A DNA stretch of 64,000 nucleotides, from positions 2,432,398 through 2,496,397 of the forward strand of contig NZ_CP084028.1 in assembly GCF_020181595.1 (NCBI RefSeq), in the 5' to 3' direction. This document shows, in pieces, positions 33,905 to 42,668 of this stretch; the stretch's first letter is position 1; each line of letters begins with the position of its first letter. The position numbers and the translations under genes were made by a program. The notes beneath the pieces are model-generated. The model was not told the origin of the DNA. It was given only the letters and a program-made list of their open reading frames with translations, and did no database searches. Origin of the DNA: [Mycobacterium] vasticus (GTDB lineage Bacteria > Actinomycetota > Actinomycetes > Mycobacteriales > Mycobacteriaceae).

Positions 33905-34624
33905 CTATTCGGCCGACTGCTCTTCGGACGTGGACCGGCCGAAGAAGAACCCCGCCGTGATGAGCACCTGGGCCGCTGCGTAGGTCCACCAGACCGGCAC
34001 CGCCAGCACCTCGTCGCGCAGTACGAACCGGCTGATCGCGATCATCGAGTCCGACACCGCGAAACACACCGCACCCACCGCGGTCCAGCGAGTGGGCAGG
34101 TCGGCCAGCAGGGCGGCGCACACCATGGCGGCGAGCACCGCGACGTAGACCACGACCGGAACGGTCATACCCTCACGGACCAGGCCGGGCCAGAACCAGA
34201 CCAGCAGGCCCACGCAGCTCACACAGACCACGCCCACCCCGATCAGACCCCGGCCGGACACCACCGCCCGCGGGATCAGTGCGCCCAGAAAACACAAGTG
34301 CGCCAACAGGAATGCCGACAGGCCGGCAACAAATGACGGCTCCCACCACGGGATGGCCAGTAGCCAGTCGCCGGCGGCCGAGAACATCAGGGCCGGGACC
34401 AGCCAGCGTGCCTCACGGCGGATCGGGTGGCCGGCGGCGGCGACCGCCAGCAGCACCGCCATCAACGTCTTGAACGCCGGCTGGCCGACCCAGTGTCCGG
34501 TCAGCGCGTCGCCGGGAGTCGCGGAGAAGGCCAGCGCCGTCAGAAAGACGCCGTAGGCCGCGCCGGCCCAACCCGCGGCAGCCCACGCGAGGGAGACCTG
34601 GCGTGGTGCGTACGGTGTGTCCAT
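33905..34624 (-). CDS. YhhN/TMEM86-family membrane protein
   Basis: This 239-residue protein has about eight hydrophobic helices. The YhhN family includes lysoplasmalogenases that cleave vinyl-ether lysolipids; bacterial substrates are mostly unknown. Recognisable segments are [30 protein letters not shown] (conserved GD) and [15 protein letters not shown] with its conserved aspartate. Similar to Rv1401 by position and appearance. The ATG at 34624 overlaps the opposite-strand lipase ATG in a CATG palindrome. TACCTT about 25 nt upstream could be its -10. It converges with the DUF1023 gene with only 14 bp between stops. Confidence 0.85.
   Translation of the reverse strand: MDTPYAPRQVSLAWAAAGWAGAAYGVFLTALAFSATPGDALTGHWVGQPAFKTLMAVLLAVAAAGHPIRREARWLVPALMFSAAGDWLLAIPWWEPSFVAGLSAFLLAHLCFLGALIPRAVVSGRGLIGVGVVCVSCVGLLVWFWPGLVREGMTVPVVVYVAVLAAMVCAALLADLPTRWTAVGAVCFAVSDSMIAISRFVLRDEVLAVPVWWTYAAAQVLITAGFFFGRSTSEEQSAE
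34611..34616 (+). promoter_or_regulatory. Candidate -10 element for leaderless lipH-type esterase
   Basis: TACGGT (TANNNT) followed by 6 nt and the ATG at 34623 places the transcription start on the A of ATG. The element lies within the first codons of the divergent YhhN gene. Confidence 0.5.
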
Positions 34625-35549
34625 GCCCGCTATCGACCCCATAGTGCTGAAGGTACTGGACGCGGTTCCGTTCCGGTTGTCACTCGACGACGGTGTGGAA
34701 GCGGCGCGCCGGCTGATGCGGGACCTGCCGCGCCTGCCGGTACACCCGGAGGTGGCCGGCGAAGACCGCGTCATCGACGGCCCGGGCGGCGACCTGCCGA
34801 TCCGCATCTACCGCCCGGCCGGCGCCCCGGCCTCCGGTGCCCCGGTCGTGGTGTTCTTCCACGGCGGCGGTTTCGTCGCCGGCGACCTCGACACCCATGA
34901 CGGCACCGCTCGCCTGCACGCCGCCGGTGCCGACTCGGTGGTGGTGTCGGTGGACTACCGGCTGGCCCCTGAGCACCCGTTCCCGGCCGCCGTCGACGAC
35001 GCCTTCGCGGCCACCAAGTGGGTGGCGGCGCACGCCGACGAACTGGGTGTCGACCCGGCCCGGCTCGCGGTGGCCGGCGACTCGGCCGGCGGGAACCTGG
35101 CCGCCGTGGTGTCGCAGCTGGCCCGCGATGCCGGCGGCCCGGCTATCGCCTTCCAGCTGCTGTGGTATCCGGCAACCACCTACGACATCAGCCTGCCGTC
35201 GTTCACCGAGAACGCCCACGCGCCGATCATCGACACCGAGGCGATCGCCGCGTTGAGCCTGGCCTACGCCGGCCATGTCGATCTGAGCAACCCCCCGCCG
35301 GCCCTGGCGCCGGCCCGCGCCACGAATCTGGCGGGACTGCCGCCGGCCTATATCGCAGTGGCCGGCCACGACCCGCTGCGCGACGACGGCATTCGCTACG
35401 GCGAGCTGCTGGCCGCGGCGGGGGTGCCGGTGCAGGTGGACAACGCCGAAACGCTGATTCACGGCTACCTGGGCTATGCCGGTGCGATCCCGGCGGCCAC
35501 CGAGGCCGCCGACCGCGGGCTGGCCGCACTGAAAGCCGCCCTGAAGTAG
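34623..35549 (+). CDS. lipH: HSL-family carboxylesterase/lipase (LipH/NlhH-like)
   Basis: This 308-residue alpha/beta hydrolase belongs to the hormone-sensitive-lipase family. [14 protein letters not shown] is the oxyanion-hole motif, [15 protein letters not shown] the conserved strand, and [14 protein letters not shown] near residue 150 the serine nucleophile. HDPLRDDG supplies the aspartate and LIHGYLGY the histidine. In M. tuberculosis two related genes (Rv1399c NlhH, Rv1400c LipH) occupy this position; here there is one, so the symbol is tentative. ATG 34623 is favoured by the leaderless promoter; GTG 34617 is the alternative. No signal peptide, so cytosolic hydrolysis of short-chain esters is expected. 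Confidence 0.9.
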   Translation: MPAIDPIVLKVLDAVPFRLSLDDGVEAARRLMRDLPRLPVHPEVAGEDRVIDGPGGDLPIRIYRPAGAPASGAPVVVFFHGGGFVAGDLDTHDGTARLHAAGADSVVVSVDYRLAPEHPFPAAVDDAFAATKWVAAHADELGVDPARLAVAGDSAGGNLAAVVSQLARDAGGPAIAFQLLWYPATTYDISLPSFTENAHAPIIDTEAIAALSLAYAGHVDLSNPPPALAPARATNLAGLPPAYIAVAGHDPLRDDGIRYGELLAAAGVPVQVDNAETLIHGYLGYAGAIPAATEAADRGLAALKAALK

Positions 35550-35553
35550 TCCG

Positions 35554-35937
35554 ATGAGACTGAACCAGGTCACCATCGGCAGTACCGACCTGGACCGTGC
35601 CGAGCGGTTCTACCGGCTGCTGGGCCTGCGGCTGATCGTCAAGACCGATCACTACCTGAGGTTCGAGTGCCCTGACGGCGACAGCAGCTTTTCGGTGGAA
35701 CTCCTCGATGCGGTCCGCCCGGCCGAGCAGGTGACCGTCTACTTCGAATGCGACGACCTGGACGCCGAGTACCAACGCCTGCGCGACTCGGTCGAGTTCA
35801 CCAGTCCCCCAACCGATATGCCGTGGTTGTGGCGCGAAGCCCGACTGTGCGACCCCGACGGGCACCGGTTGTGCCTGTATGCCGCCGGCGAGGCCCGCCG
35901 GAATCCGCCGTGGCGAATCGACAGGAGCGACCAGTGA
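35554..35937 (+). CDS. VOC (glyoxalase/bleomycin-resistance) family protein
   Basis: This 127-residue protein has the paired beta-alpha-beta-beta-beta fold: VTIGSTDLDRAERFYRLLGL in module one, then VTVYFECDDLDAEYQRL and CDPDGHRLCLYAAG in module two. The family includes metal-dependent lyases, dioxygenases and binding proteins; the substrate here is not identifiable. It starts 4 bp after the esterase stop. Its own stop overlaps the monooxygenase GTG by four bases, so the three genes are probably one transcript. Confidence 0.85.
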   Translation: MRLNQVTIGSTDLDRAERFYRLLGLRLIVKTDHYLRFECPDGDSSFSVELLDAVRPAEQVTVYFECDDLDAEYQRLRDSVEFTSPPTDMPWLWREARLCDPDGHRLCLYAAGEARRNPPWRIDRSDQ

Positions 35938-37415
35938 CCGAACAACCCGACCACGAAGTCCTGATCGTCGGAGCCGGTTTCTCCGGCATCGGCGCGGCAA
36001 TCAGCCTGGATGCGGCCGGCATGGCCGACTATCTGATCGTCGAGGCCGGCGACGGGGTCGGCGGTACCTGGCACTGGAACACCTATCCCGGTATCGCAGT
36101 GGACATTCCGTCGTTCTCCTATCAGTTCTCGTTCGAGCAGAGCGCCGCGTGGTCGCGCACCTACGCGCCCGGTCGTGAACTGAAGGCGTACGCCGAGCAC
36201 TGCACCGACAAGTACGATCTGCGCTCCCGAATCCGCTTCAACACCAAGGTGATCGAGGTCGCATTCGATGACCGGCACGGGTTCTGGCGGGCGCAGACCG
36301 ACAGCGGCGAGCTCACCGCACGGTTCCTGATCAACGCCAGCGGTGTGCTGACCACCCCGAACCTGCCCGACATCGACGGCGTCGACACCTTCGCCGGGGT
36401 GACCATCCACACCGCGCGCTGGGATCACTCCCAGGACCTGACCGGCAAGCGCGTCGCGGTGATCGGCACCGGTGCCTCGGCCGTACAGGTGGTCCCCGAG
36501 ATCGCCCCGAAGGTCGCCGATCTGACCGTCTTTCAGCGCACACCGATCTGGTGTTTCCCGAAATTCGACATGCCGCTTGCCGCACCGGTGCGCTGGGCGA
36601 TGCACATGCCCGGCGGAAAGGCCCTGCAGAGGTGGGCCAGTCAGGCCTACGTCGAGGCGACCTTCCCGATCGCCGCGCAGTACTTCACGGTGTTTCCGCT
36701 GGCCAAGCAGATGGAATCCGCCGGCCGGGCGTACCTGCGCCGGCAGGTGCACGACCCGGTGGTCCGCGATCAACTCACTCCGCGTTATGCGGTGGGCTGC
36801 AAGCGGCCCGGGTTCCACAACACCTACCTGTCGACGTTCAACCGCGACAACGTGCACCTGGTGGTCGACCCGATCGAGCGGATCACCCCCACCGGTGTGG
36901 TGACCGCCGACGGAACGGCCCGCGACGTCGACGTGCTCATCCTGGCCACCGGGTTCAAGGTGATGGACAGCGACAACATCCCCACCTTCGCGGTGACCGG
37001 AAGCGGTGGACAGTCGCTGAGCCGGTTCTGGGACGAGCACCGATTGCAGGCCTACGAAGGGGTGAGCATCCCCGGGTTTCCGAACATGTTCAGCGTCTTC
37101 GGGCCGTACGGCTACGTCGGGTCGTCGTATTTCGCGCTGGTCGAGGCGCAGACCCATCACATCGTGCGCTGCCTCAAACGCGCCCGCCACGACGGTGCGA
37201 CCCGCATCGAGATCTCCGAGGCCGCCAACGACCGGTATTTCGCCGAGATGATGCGCAAGCGGCACCGGCAGGTGTTCTGGCAGGACAGCTGCCGGCAGGC
37301 CAACAGCTACTACTTCGACAAGAACGGCGACGTGCCGCTGCGGCCAACCACCACCGTCGAGGCGTACTGGCGCAGCCGGCGCTTCGACCTCGACGACTAC
37401 CGGTTCAGCGCCTAG
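35934..37415 (+). CDS. Baeyer-Villiger-type flavin monooxygenase
   Basis: This 493-residue FAD/NADPH monooxygenase resembles M. tuberculosis Rv1393c. The FAD fingerprint VLIVGAGFSGIGAAISL is at the N-terminus. The BVMO fingerprint FAGVTIHTARWD (F-x-G-x3-H-x3-W) lies near residue 152, and the NADPH motif is VAVIGTGASAVQV. It would insert oxygen into a ketone or oxidise a heteroatom; the substrate is unknown. GTG at 35934 has AGGAG 8 nt upstream and overlaps the VOC stop (GTGA). A long in-frame extension upstream is only the out-of-frame reading of the VOC gene. A perfect hairpin follows the stop. Confidence 0.93.
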   Translation: MTEQPDHEVLIVGAGFSGIGAAISLDAAGMADYLIVEAGDGVGGTWHWNTYPGIAVDIPSFSYQFSFEQSAAWSRTYAPGRELKAYAEHCTDKYDLRSRIRFNTKVIEVAFDDRHGFWRAQTDSGELTARFLINASGVLTTPNLPDIDGVDTFAGVTIHTARWDHSQDLTGKRVAVIGTGASAVQVVPEIAPKVADLTVFQRTPIWCFPKFDMPLAAPVRWAMHMPGGKALQRWASQAYVEATFPIAAQYFTVFPLAKQMESAGRAYLRRQVHDPVVRDQLTPRYAVGCKRPGFHNTYLSTFNRDNVHLVVDPIERITPTGVVTADGTARDVDVLILATGFKVMDSDNIPTFAVTGSGGQSLSRFWDEHRLQAYEGVSIPGFPNMFSVFGPYGYVGSSYFALVEAQTHHIVRCLKRARHDGATRIEISEAANDRYFAEMMRKRHRQVFWQDSCRQANSYYFDKNGDVPLRPTTTVEAYWRSRRFDLDDYRFSA

Positions 37416-37420
37416 GCCCC

Positions 37421-37452
37421 CGCCGAGCGTGAAGCCAGGTTCACGCTCGGCG
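37421..37452. terminator. Bidirectional hairpin between monooxygenase and metK
   Basis: This is a perfect 13-bp inverted repeat, CGCCGAGCGTGAA / TTCACGCTCGGCG, with a 6-nt loop. It lies 5 bp after the monooxygenase stop and 14 bp from the convergent metK stop. It has no U-tract on either strand, as is usual for mycobacterial terminators. Confidence 0.65.
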
Positions 37453-37466
37453 TGGGCGTGGCGAAA

Positions 37467-38678
37467 TCAGATGGCGCGCTGGAGGTCCTCGACCTTGTCG
37501 AGCCGCTCCCACGGCAGGTCGATGTCGGTGCGGCCGAAGTGACCGTAGGCGGCGGTCGGCGCGTAGATCGGCCGCAGCAGGTCCAGGTCCCGCACGATCG
37601 CGCCGGGGCGCAGGTCGAAGACCTCGGGCACGATCTTCTCGATCTTGACCGGGTCGACGGTTGCGGTGCCGAAGGTCTCGATGAACAGACCGACCGGTGC
37701 GGCCTTGCCGATGGCGTAGGCGACCTGCACCTCGACGCGCTGCGCCAGACCCGCGGCAACGATGTTCTTGGCCACCCAGCGCATCGCGTACGCGGCCGAA
37801 CGGTCCACCTTCGACGGGTCCTTGCCGGAGAACGCGCCACCGCCGTGCCGCGCCCAGCCGCCGTAGGTGTCGACGATGATCTTGCGACCGGTCAGGCCGG
37901 CATCACCCATCGGGCCGCCGACGACAAACTTGCCGGTCGGGTTGATCAGGATGCGAGTCGACGAGGAATCCAGGGTGTCATGGGCCAGCTCGGCGAGCAC
38001 AGTGCTGATCACGTGCTCCCGCAGATCCGGGTCCAGGGTGTTCACCAGGTCGATGCCGTCGGCGTGCTGGGTGGAGATCACCACGGTGTCCAGCCGGGTC
38101 GGGACGTCATCCTCGTATTCGATGGTGACCTGGGTCTTGCCGTCGGGACGCAGGTATCCCAGCGTGCCGTTCTTACGGACCTCGGTCAGCCTGCGCGACA
38201 GCCGGTGAGCCAGCGCGATCGGCAGCGGCATCAGCTCGGGAGTGTCGGCGATCGCGTAGCCGAACATCAGGCCCTGGTCGCCGGCGCCCTGGGAGTCCAG
38301 CGGGTCGGCGGCACCCTCGACGCGGGCCTCGTGGGCGGTGTCGACGCCCTGGGCGATGTCGGGCGACTGAGCGCCGATCCCGATGTTGACCCCACAGGTC
38401 TCGCCGTCGAAGCCCTTGTCGGAGGAGTCGTAGCCGATCTCCAGGATGCGCTCGCGCACGGTGTTGGTGATGTTGGCGAACGCTTCGCGCGCGCTGGTGG
38501 TCACCTCACCGACCACGTGCACCTGGCCGGTGGTGACCAGGGTTTCCACCGCGACCCGTGAGCGGGGGTCATCGGCCAGCAGTGCGTCGAGCACCGAGTC
38601 GCTGATGGCGTCACAGATCTTGTCGGGGTGTCCCTCGGTCACCGACTCACTGGTGAACAGTCGACCCTTTTCGCTCAC
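37467..38678 (-). CDS. metK: S-adenosylmethionine synthase
   Basis: This 403-residue enzyme makes SAM from methionine and ATP. Family signatures: [31 protein letters not shown], and [19 protein letters not shown]. The length equals M. tuberculosis MetK. GTG at 38678 was chosen because AAGGG lies about 8 nt upstream and similarity begins there; upstream in-frame codons are not conserved. It is the last gene in mihF-gmk-rpoZ-coaBC-metK but has its own candidate promoter (TATATT at 38731-38736 on the minus strand). No SAM-riboswitch-like structure was recognised in the 135-bp gap. Confidence 0.97.
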   Translation of the reverse strand: MSEKGRLFTSESVTEGHPDKICDAISDSVLDALLADDPRSRVAVETLVTTGQVHVVGEVTTSAREAFANITNTVRERILEIGYDSSDKGFDGETCGVNIGIGAQSPDIAQGVDTAHEARVEGAADPLDSQGAGDQGLMFGYAIADTPELMPLPIALAHRLSRRLTEVRKNGTLGYLRPDGKTQVTIEYEDDVPTRLDTVVISTQHADGIDLVNTLDPDLREHVISTVLAELAHDTLDSSSTRILINPTGKFVVGGPMGDAGLTGRKIIVDTYGGWARHGGGAFSGKDPSKVDRSAAYAMRWVAKNIVAAGLAQRVEVQVAYAIGKAAPVGLFIETFGTATVDPVKIEKIVPEVFDLRPGAIVRDLDLLRPIYAPTAAYGHFGRTDIDLPWERLDKVEDLQRAI

Positions 38679-38749
38679 AATGTCAACCCTTCCGCGCGTC
38701 ACCGCGCTGTACAAAAAGCTAGGCCGGGCAAATATAGCGTCCATGCTCT

Positions 38750-38767
38750 GCCCGCTATGGAGTGGGC
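38750..38767 (-). terminator. Small hairpin after coaBC
   Basis: GCCCGCT, a 4-nt loop and AGTGGGC pair with one G-U. It lies about 47 bp behind the coaBC stop and upstream of metK. It could be a weak terminator or part of the metK control region. Confidence 0.25.
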
Positions 38768-38813
38768 AACACCCCTACGTCATGACCCCCGGCTCGCTAC
38801 CGTAGCAGCGCCC

Positions 38814-40064
38814 TCACCGATCGTGCACATGCAGGAAGTCCGCGACCGCGTCGACGATCCGGCTGGCCATCAACGTCTTGGAGCCGGGTTCGAGGGCGGA
38901 CTCGGTGCCGTCGGCGGTCAGCAGCCACCCGTCGTTGTGGTCCACCTCGAAGGCCAGTCCGTCCCCGACGGCGTTGACGACCAAAAGATCGCAGCCCTTG
39001 CGGCGCAGTTTCGCCCGCGCGTGGAACAGCACATCGCCGTTCTCGTCACCGGTCTCGGCGGCGAATCCGACAATGGCGCGCATGTGGGGCAACTGCCCGT
39101 CGTTGCGGGCCCGGACCGCACCGGCCAGGACGTCGTCGTTGCGAACCAGATCGATGGTGGGAGCCTGATCGTCGGCGTCGGCGCTCTTCTTGATCTTGGC
39201 CGGGGCCATCCGGGTCGGACGGAAGTCGGCGACCGCGGCGGCCATCACCAGCACGTTGGCCTCCGGGGCGTGCTTGGTCACCGCGTCGTGCAGTTGCTGC
39301 GCGGAGCTGACGTGGACCATGTCGACTCCGGCCGGGTCGGCCAGGCCGGCGGTGTGCGCGGCGATCAGTGTGACCTCAGCGCCGCGCTGGGCGGCCACCC
39401 GGGCCACGGCGTAGCCCTGCTTGCCCGAACTGCGGTTACCGATGAAGCGGACCGGGTCTATCGGCTCTCTGGTGCCGCCCGCGGTCACCAGCACCCGCTG
39501 GCCGGCCAGGTCGTAGGGCAGCGCGTCGGCGCGTTCCAGCAGCAGCGAGGCGAACGTGTTGATCTCCTCCGCCTCGGGCAGCCGCCCGGGCCCGGTGTCG
39601 GCGCCGGTCAGCCGTCCCGACGCGGGCTCGAGCACCACCGCTCCGCGCGATCGCAACGTTGACACATTGGCTCTGGTGGCCGGGTGCTGCCACATCTCGG
39701 TGTGCATCGCCGGCGCGAACAGCACCGGACAGCGGGCGGTGAGCAGGGTGGCGGTCAGCAGGTCATCGGCGCGGCCGGCCACCGCACGGGCCAGCAGGTC
39801 CGCGGTTGCCGGCGCCACTACCACCAGGTCGGCCTGCTGGCCGATGGCGACATGGGGCACCTGCGGAACGTCGTCGAAGACCCCGGTGTGCACCGGATTG
39901 CCGGAGAGCGCCTCGAAGGTCGCGGCGCCGACGAAACGCAGCGCGGACTCGGTGGGCAGCACGCGCACCGAGTGGCCGACTTCGGCCAGCTGCCGCACCA
40001 CGGTGCAGGCCTTGTAGGCGGCGATGCCGCCGGAGACGCCGACGACGACCCGTTTGGCATCCAC
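38814..40064 (-). CDS. coaBC: Bifunctional CoaBC (phosphopantothenoylcysteine synthetase/decarboxylase)
   Basis: This 416-residue coenzyme A biosynthesis enzyme has an N-terminal flavin-dependent decarboxylase, CoaC (VVVGVSGGIAAYKACTVV; active-site histidine in QVPHVAIGQQ; PAMHTEMWQHPAT). The C-terminal CTP-dependent ligase is CoaB (VTAGGTREPIDPVRFIGNRS, SSGKQGYAVA, VMAAAVADFRP). GTG start at 40064. It lies 23 bp behind rpoZ, an order (gmk-rpoZ-coaBC-metK) shared by many actinobacteria. Called dfp in M. tuberculosis (Rv1391). Confidence 0.97.
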   Translation of the reverse strand: MDAKRVVVGVSGGIAAYKACTVVRQLAEVGHSVRVLPTESALRFVGAATFEALSGNPVHTGVFDDVPQVPHVAIGQQADLVVVAPATADLLARAVAGRADDLLTATLLTARCPVLFAPAMHTEMWQHPATRANVSTLRSRGAVVLEPASGRLTGADTGPGRLPEAEEINTFASLLLERADALPYDLAGQRVLVTAGGTREPIDPVRFIGNRSSGKQGYAVARVAAQRGAEVTLIAAHTAGLADPAGVDMVHVSSAQQLHDAVTKHAPEANVLVMAAAVADFRPTRMAPAKIKKSADADDQAPTIDLVRNDDVLAGAVRARNDGQLPHMRAIVGFAAETGDENGDVLFHARAKLRRKGCDLLVVNAVGDGLAFEVDHNDGWLLTADGTESALEPGSKTLMASRIVDAVADFLHVHDR

Positions 40065-40087
40065 GGCTACGCGCCCCCGAACCTCTG

Positions 40088-40411
40088 CTACTCGCCTTCG
40101 GTGTATTCGAGCAGGTCGCCGTGGATCTCGCGCATGGCGATCGACAGGGGCTTCTCCTGCAGGCCGGGCTCGACCAGCGGCCCGACGTACTCGAGGATGC
40201 CCTCCCCGAGCTGGTTGTAGTAGTCGTTGATCTGGCGCGCGCGCTTGGCCGCGTAGATCACCAGGGCGTACTTGCTCGACGCACGCTGCAGCAGCTCATC
40301 GATGGGCGGGTTGGTGATGCCGAGCGGCGTGTCGTACCCGCCGATGGTCGACGGGTCGAACTCGTCGGCGTCGTTGGTCGACTCGGCCTGTGCGGTACTC
40401 ACGTGAGACAT
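40088..40411 (-). CDS. rpoZ: RNA polymerase omega subunit
   Basis: This 107-residue subunit assists assembly of the beta' subunit. The conserved core is [36 protein letters not shown] and the C-terminal [19 protein letters not shown], very close to mycobacterial RpoZ. The N-terminal 20 residues are variable and acidic. AGGAG precedes the ATG. It is 52 bp behind gmk. Confidence 0.97.
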   Translation of the reverse strand: MSHVSTAQAESTNDADEFDPSTIGGYDTPLGITNPPIDELLQRASSKYALVIYAAKRARQINDYYNQLGEGILEYVGPLVEPGLQEKPLSIAMREIHGDLLEYTEGE

Positions 40412-40463
40412 TCTCCTGCGCTTGTGCTGTCTTGAGCTGTGCGATGACTGGGGTTCGGGTCGG

Positions 40464-41066
40464 TCAGGCCGGACCCGGTGTGCTGTCCACCAGCAAGGAT
40501 ACCAATTCTGAGCAGGCGGTTTCCAATCGAGCGTTCACCACCACCCGGTCGAAGTCGCCTTGGGCCGCCAATTCGGTGCGTGCGGTGGCCAGCCGGCGCG
40601 CCATGACGTCCTCGGATTCGGTGCCGCGGCCGGCCAGCCTGGCCTGCAGCGTGTCCCAATCCGGGGGCGCCAGAAACACCGTGACGGCTTCGGGAAGAGC
40701 CTTCTTGATGGATCGTGCGCCAGCCAGGTCGACCTCGATCAGGACCGGGCGCCCGGAGCGGGTCGCGTCGTCCACCGGGGCGGCCGGGGTGCCCGATCGC
40801 TGCAGGCCACCGTGGATATCGGCCCACTCCAGCAGCGCATCGGTGTCGATAAGCCGGTCGAACTCCTCGGGCGTCACGAACCGGTAGTCGACACCGTCGA
40901 CCTCGCCGGGCCGCGGTGCGCGAGTGGTGGCCGAGACGCTGAAGTACAGGTTCGGCACCCGCTCGCGCAGGCAGCGGACAACGCTGGATTTTCCGACCGC
41001 GGAGGGACCGGACAGCACCACGACGCGTCCCGCGTACCGGCTGTCCGGTCCTCCACCGGCATTCAC
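40464..41066 (-). CDS. gmk: Guanylate kinase
   Basis: This 200-residue enzyme phosphorylates GMP to GDP. The P-loop is [16 protein letters not shown] near residue 16. The GMP-binding segment [18 protein letters not shown] and the lid region [14 protein letters not shown] are present. GTG at 41066 lies 7 bp after the mihF stop, so the two genes are co-transcribed. Confidence 0.97.
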   Translation of the reverse strand: MNAGGGPDSRYAGRVVVLSGPSAVGKSSVVRCLRERVPNLYFSVSATTRAPRPGEVDGVDYRFVTPEEFDRLIDTDALLEWADIHGGLQRSGTPAAPVDDATRSGRPVLIEVDLAGARSIKKALPEAVTVFLAPPDWDTLQARLAGRGTESEDVMARRLATARTELAAQGDFDRVVVNARLETACSELVSLLVDSTPGPA

Positions 41067-41073
41067 TGTCGGA

Positions 41074-41391
41074 TCAGGAGAAGTCGAACTTCTCCAGCAG
41101 CGCCTTGCGCTGCCGGTCGCCCAGGCCGCGCAGCCGGCGGGTGGGGGCGATCTCGAGTTCGGTCATGATCTCCTGCGCCTTGACCTTGCCGACCTTGGGC
41201 AGCGCCTCCAGCAGTGCGGAGACCTTCATCTTGCCCAGGACCTCATCGGTCTCGGCGTCCTTCAGCACCTGCTTCAGGTTGGTGCCACCGCGCTTCAGCC
41301 GGTCCTTGAGCTCGGCTCGGATTCGACGTGCGGCGGCAGCCTTCTCCAAAGCGGCAGCGCGCTGCTCGTCGGTCAACTGGGGAAGGGCCAC
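41074..41391 (-). CDS. mihF: Mycobacterial integration host factor (mIHF)
   Basis: This 105-residue nucleoid protein binds and bends DNA and is essential in mycobacteria (Rv1388); it is also the host factor for L5 phage integration. It is helical and basic, with [20 protein letters not shown] at the start. The DNA-binding helix-two-turn-helix segment is [20 protein letters not shown], followed by [17 protein letters not shown] at 41391 follows GGAGGA closely. A 7-bp hairpin lies in the leader. First gene of the mihF-gmk-rpoZ-coaBC run. Confidence 0.97.
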   Translation of the reverse strand: MALPQLTDEQRAAALEKAAAARRIRAELKDRLKRGGTNLKQVLKDAETDEVLGKMKVSALLEALPKVGKVKAQEIMTELEIAPTRRLRGLGDRQRKALLEKFDFS

Positions 41392-41410
41392 GATTCCTCC
41401 GTCTCATAGT

Positions 41411-41428
41411 CATCGGCAAACGCCGATG
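41411..41428 (-). promoter_or_regulatory. Hairpin in the mihF leader
   Basis: This is a perfect 7-bp inverted repeat, CATCGGC-AAAC-GCCGATG, about 20 bp upstream of the mihF start. On the plus strand it is followed by TTTT, so it could equally be a terminator for transcription running the other way. Role unknown. Confidence 0.35.
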
Positions 41429-41491
41429 TTTTCCTTGTCCCGGCCGGGTACTCCTGCCAGAGACGACGACCGTACCCACGCCGTCTGACGA

Positions 41492-41497
41492 AATCTA
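41492..41497 (-). promoter_or_regulatory. Candidate -10 element upstream of mihF
   Basis: On the minus strand this reads TAGATT (TANNNT). It would give a leader of about 95 nt containing the hairpin at 41411-41428. It is a single-motif call. Confidence 0.3.
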
Positions 41498-41499
41498 AC

Positions 41500-42150
41500 C
41501 CCACCCCCGGTTTCCGGCTACATAAGCCCAGCTTGTGGGGTCAGGCGTGGCACCGTCCGACCGAGTCGGCCGCTATCGGGAAAAGGGGCACCGGCACCCT
41601 GCGCACACCGCCGGCCTGATCGGGGAAACCCTCGCCGAGCTGGGGTTTTGTTGCGGTTCGTGGAGCCAGCCGACGCCGTGGCGACGACTCGCGAGCGCCG
41701 CCACGAGGTGATGGGACAGTCACGGCAGCAACTTCGTTCCGCACGGCGTGTCGGGCGTGTCGAGGCGGGTTACCGGCCGCCGCGAGACGATCGCCCGCCG
41801 TACGGGCAACCTGCCGGCGTGCCGGAAGCCTCCGCACGGCAGCCGGACCTGGGCCCCGTGGTTGGACCGGGTTCAGGGCCGCCGAACCGCGGCGGACGCA
41901 ACGGGCGGACAAGGATCCTTCGCCGACTAATGACACGCCCCAGAGCACCCTGGGAAACCCTTCGGAAATTTGCGCCATTCGAATGACACACCGGCGAAAT
42001 GTAAAGCGATATCAGGCGGACTGACAGCGACAATTCAGGAGAAATTGATATTTGCAAAGTTGCCGGTCAGCTGCATAGAGTTTCAAACGGTGGATCGCCC
42101 ACCAGGGGGTATTTAAACGGGGGGGATCATGCGCGCGCGCATTTCCGCTG
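41500..42150. other. Gene-poor region between mihF and the secreted repeat protein
   Basis: About 790 bp separate mihF from the gene at 42182. Short open frames exist on both strands (41541-41978 minus, 41648-41986 plus), but their products are Arg/Pro-rich, match no family I know and have no ribosome site. The right third (from about 41930) is clearly less GC-rich than its surroundings and holds a small GGTGG/CCACC hairpin near 42090-42105. In M. tuberculosis a PE/PPE pair (Rv1386-Rv1387) sits here. This may be decayed sequence, a long regulatory region or an undetected RNA. Confidence 0.5.
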
Positions 42151-42152
42151 AA

Positions 42153-42158
42153 TACCTT
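42153..42158 (+). promoter_or_regulatory. Candidate -10 element for the secreted repeat protein
   Basis: TACCTT (TANNNT) lies 23 nt before the ATG at 42182. A leader of about 17 nt with a weak GTGGGA ribosome site would result. Confidence 0.35.
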
Positions 42159-42181
42159 ATCGGTAGTGAAAGTGGGAATTC

Positions 42182-42658
42182 ATGAGGACAGTCGGTACTT
42201 CTGGCCGGTGGGCGCTGGCGGCAGCCGCGGCGTTGACTCTGGGCATCGCCGGCGCCGGCGTGGCCGGTGCGGATCCCGATAACGGCATCGGTGCGGGCGC
42301 GGTCGACAATCGCCAGGCGGAGGCCAACTTCGGTCCCTTCGGCGGTGATGTCAACGCCGGCAACAACGGCGGGTTCAACTTCGGCCCGAACGGAATCGAG
42401 GGCGGCGGCGACCAGAACCGCAGTGCCAACATCAACATGGGGCCCTTCGGGGGCGGGTTCAACTCCAACACCGGTGGCGGCGGCGAGATCGGCCCCGAGG
42501 GCATCGGCGGCAGTGGCGGCGAGAACAACGCCGCCAACGTCAACTTCGGTCCCTTCGGCGGCGGTGTGAACACCGGCAACAACGGCGGGTTCAACTTCGG
42601 CCCGAACGGAGTCGAGGGCGGCGGCGGCGAGAACGCCGGCGCCAATATCGGCCGGTAA
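42182..42658 (+). CDS. Small secreted Gly/Asn-rich repeat protein
   Basis: This 158-residue protein has a Sec signal peptide: basic start MRTVGTSGRW, a hydrophobic stretch, and probable cleavage after VAGA at residue 30. The mature part is three tandem 36-residue units (residues 46-81, 82-117, 118-153) plus a truncated fourth (ANIGR). Each opens with ANxN[FM]GPFGG, and units one and three continue NNGGFNFGPNG[IV]EGGG. Unit two differs in its second half. There are no cysteines and the composition is dominated by Gly and Asn, with aromatic Phe spaced regularly. I do not recognise the family. It is a stand-alone gene with its own promoter candidate and a strong terminator. Function unknown. Confidence 0.82.
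   Translation: MRTVGTSGRWALAAAAALTLGIAGAGVAGADPDNGIGAGAVDNRQAEANFGPFGGDVNAGNNGGFNFGPNGIEGGGDQNRSANINMGPFGGGFNSNTGGGGEIGPEGIGGSGGENNAANVNFGPFGGGVNTGNNGGFNFGPNGVEGGGGENAGANIGR
42317..42640 (+). repeat. Three tandem 108-bp coding repeats
   Basis: Units start at 42317, 42425 and 42533. Units one and three are nearly identical in DNA over most of their length, whereas unit two has diverged. The period of 108 bp keeps the frame (36 codons). Confidence 0.85.
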
Positions 42659-42668
42659 CCAGAGATCG

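Noticed and set aside
38679..38813. SAM riboswitch upstream of metK
   Set aside because: Only a small hairpin and a TATATT -10 candidate are visible; the conserved SAM-riboswitch cores were not recognised.
41541..41986. Two short open frames on opposite strands in the mihF-upstream gap
   Set aside because: Neither has a ribosome site, recognisable fold or plausible composition; both appear to be chance frames.
42317..42640. Regular repeats considered as a CRISPR array
   Set aside because: The 108-bp units are contiguous, in frame and without unique spacers; they encode protein repeats.
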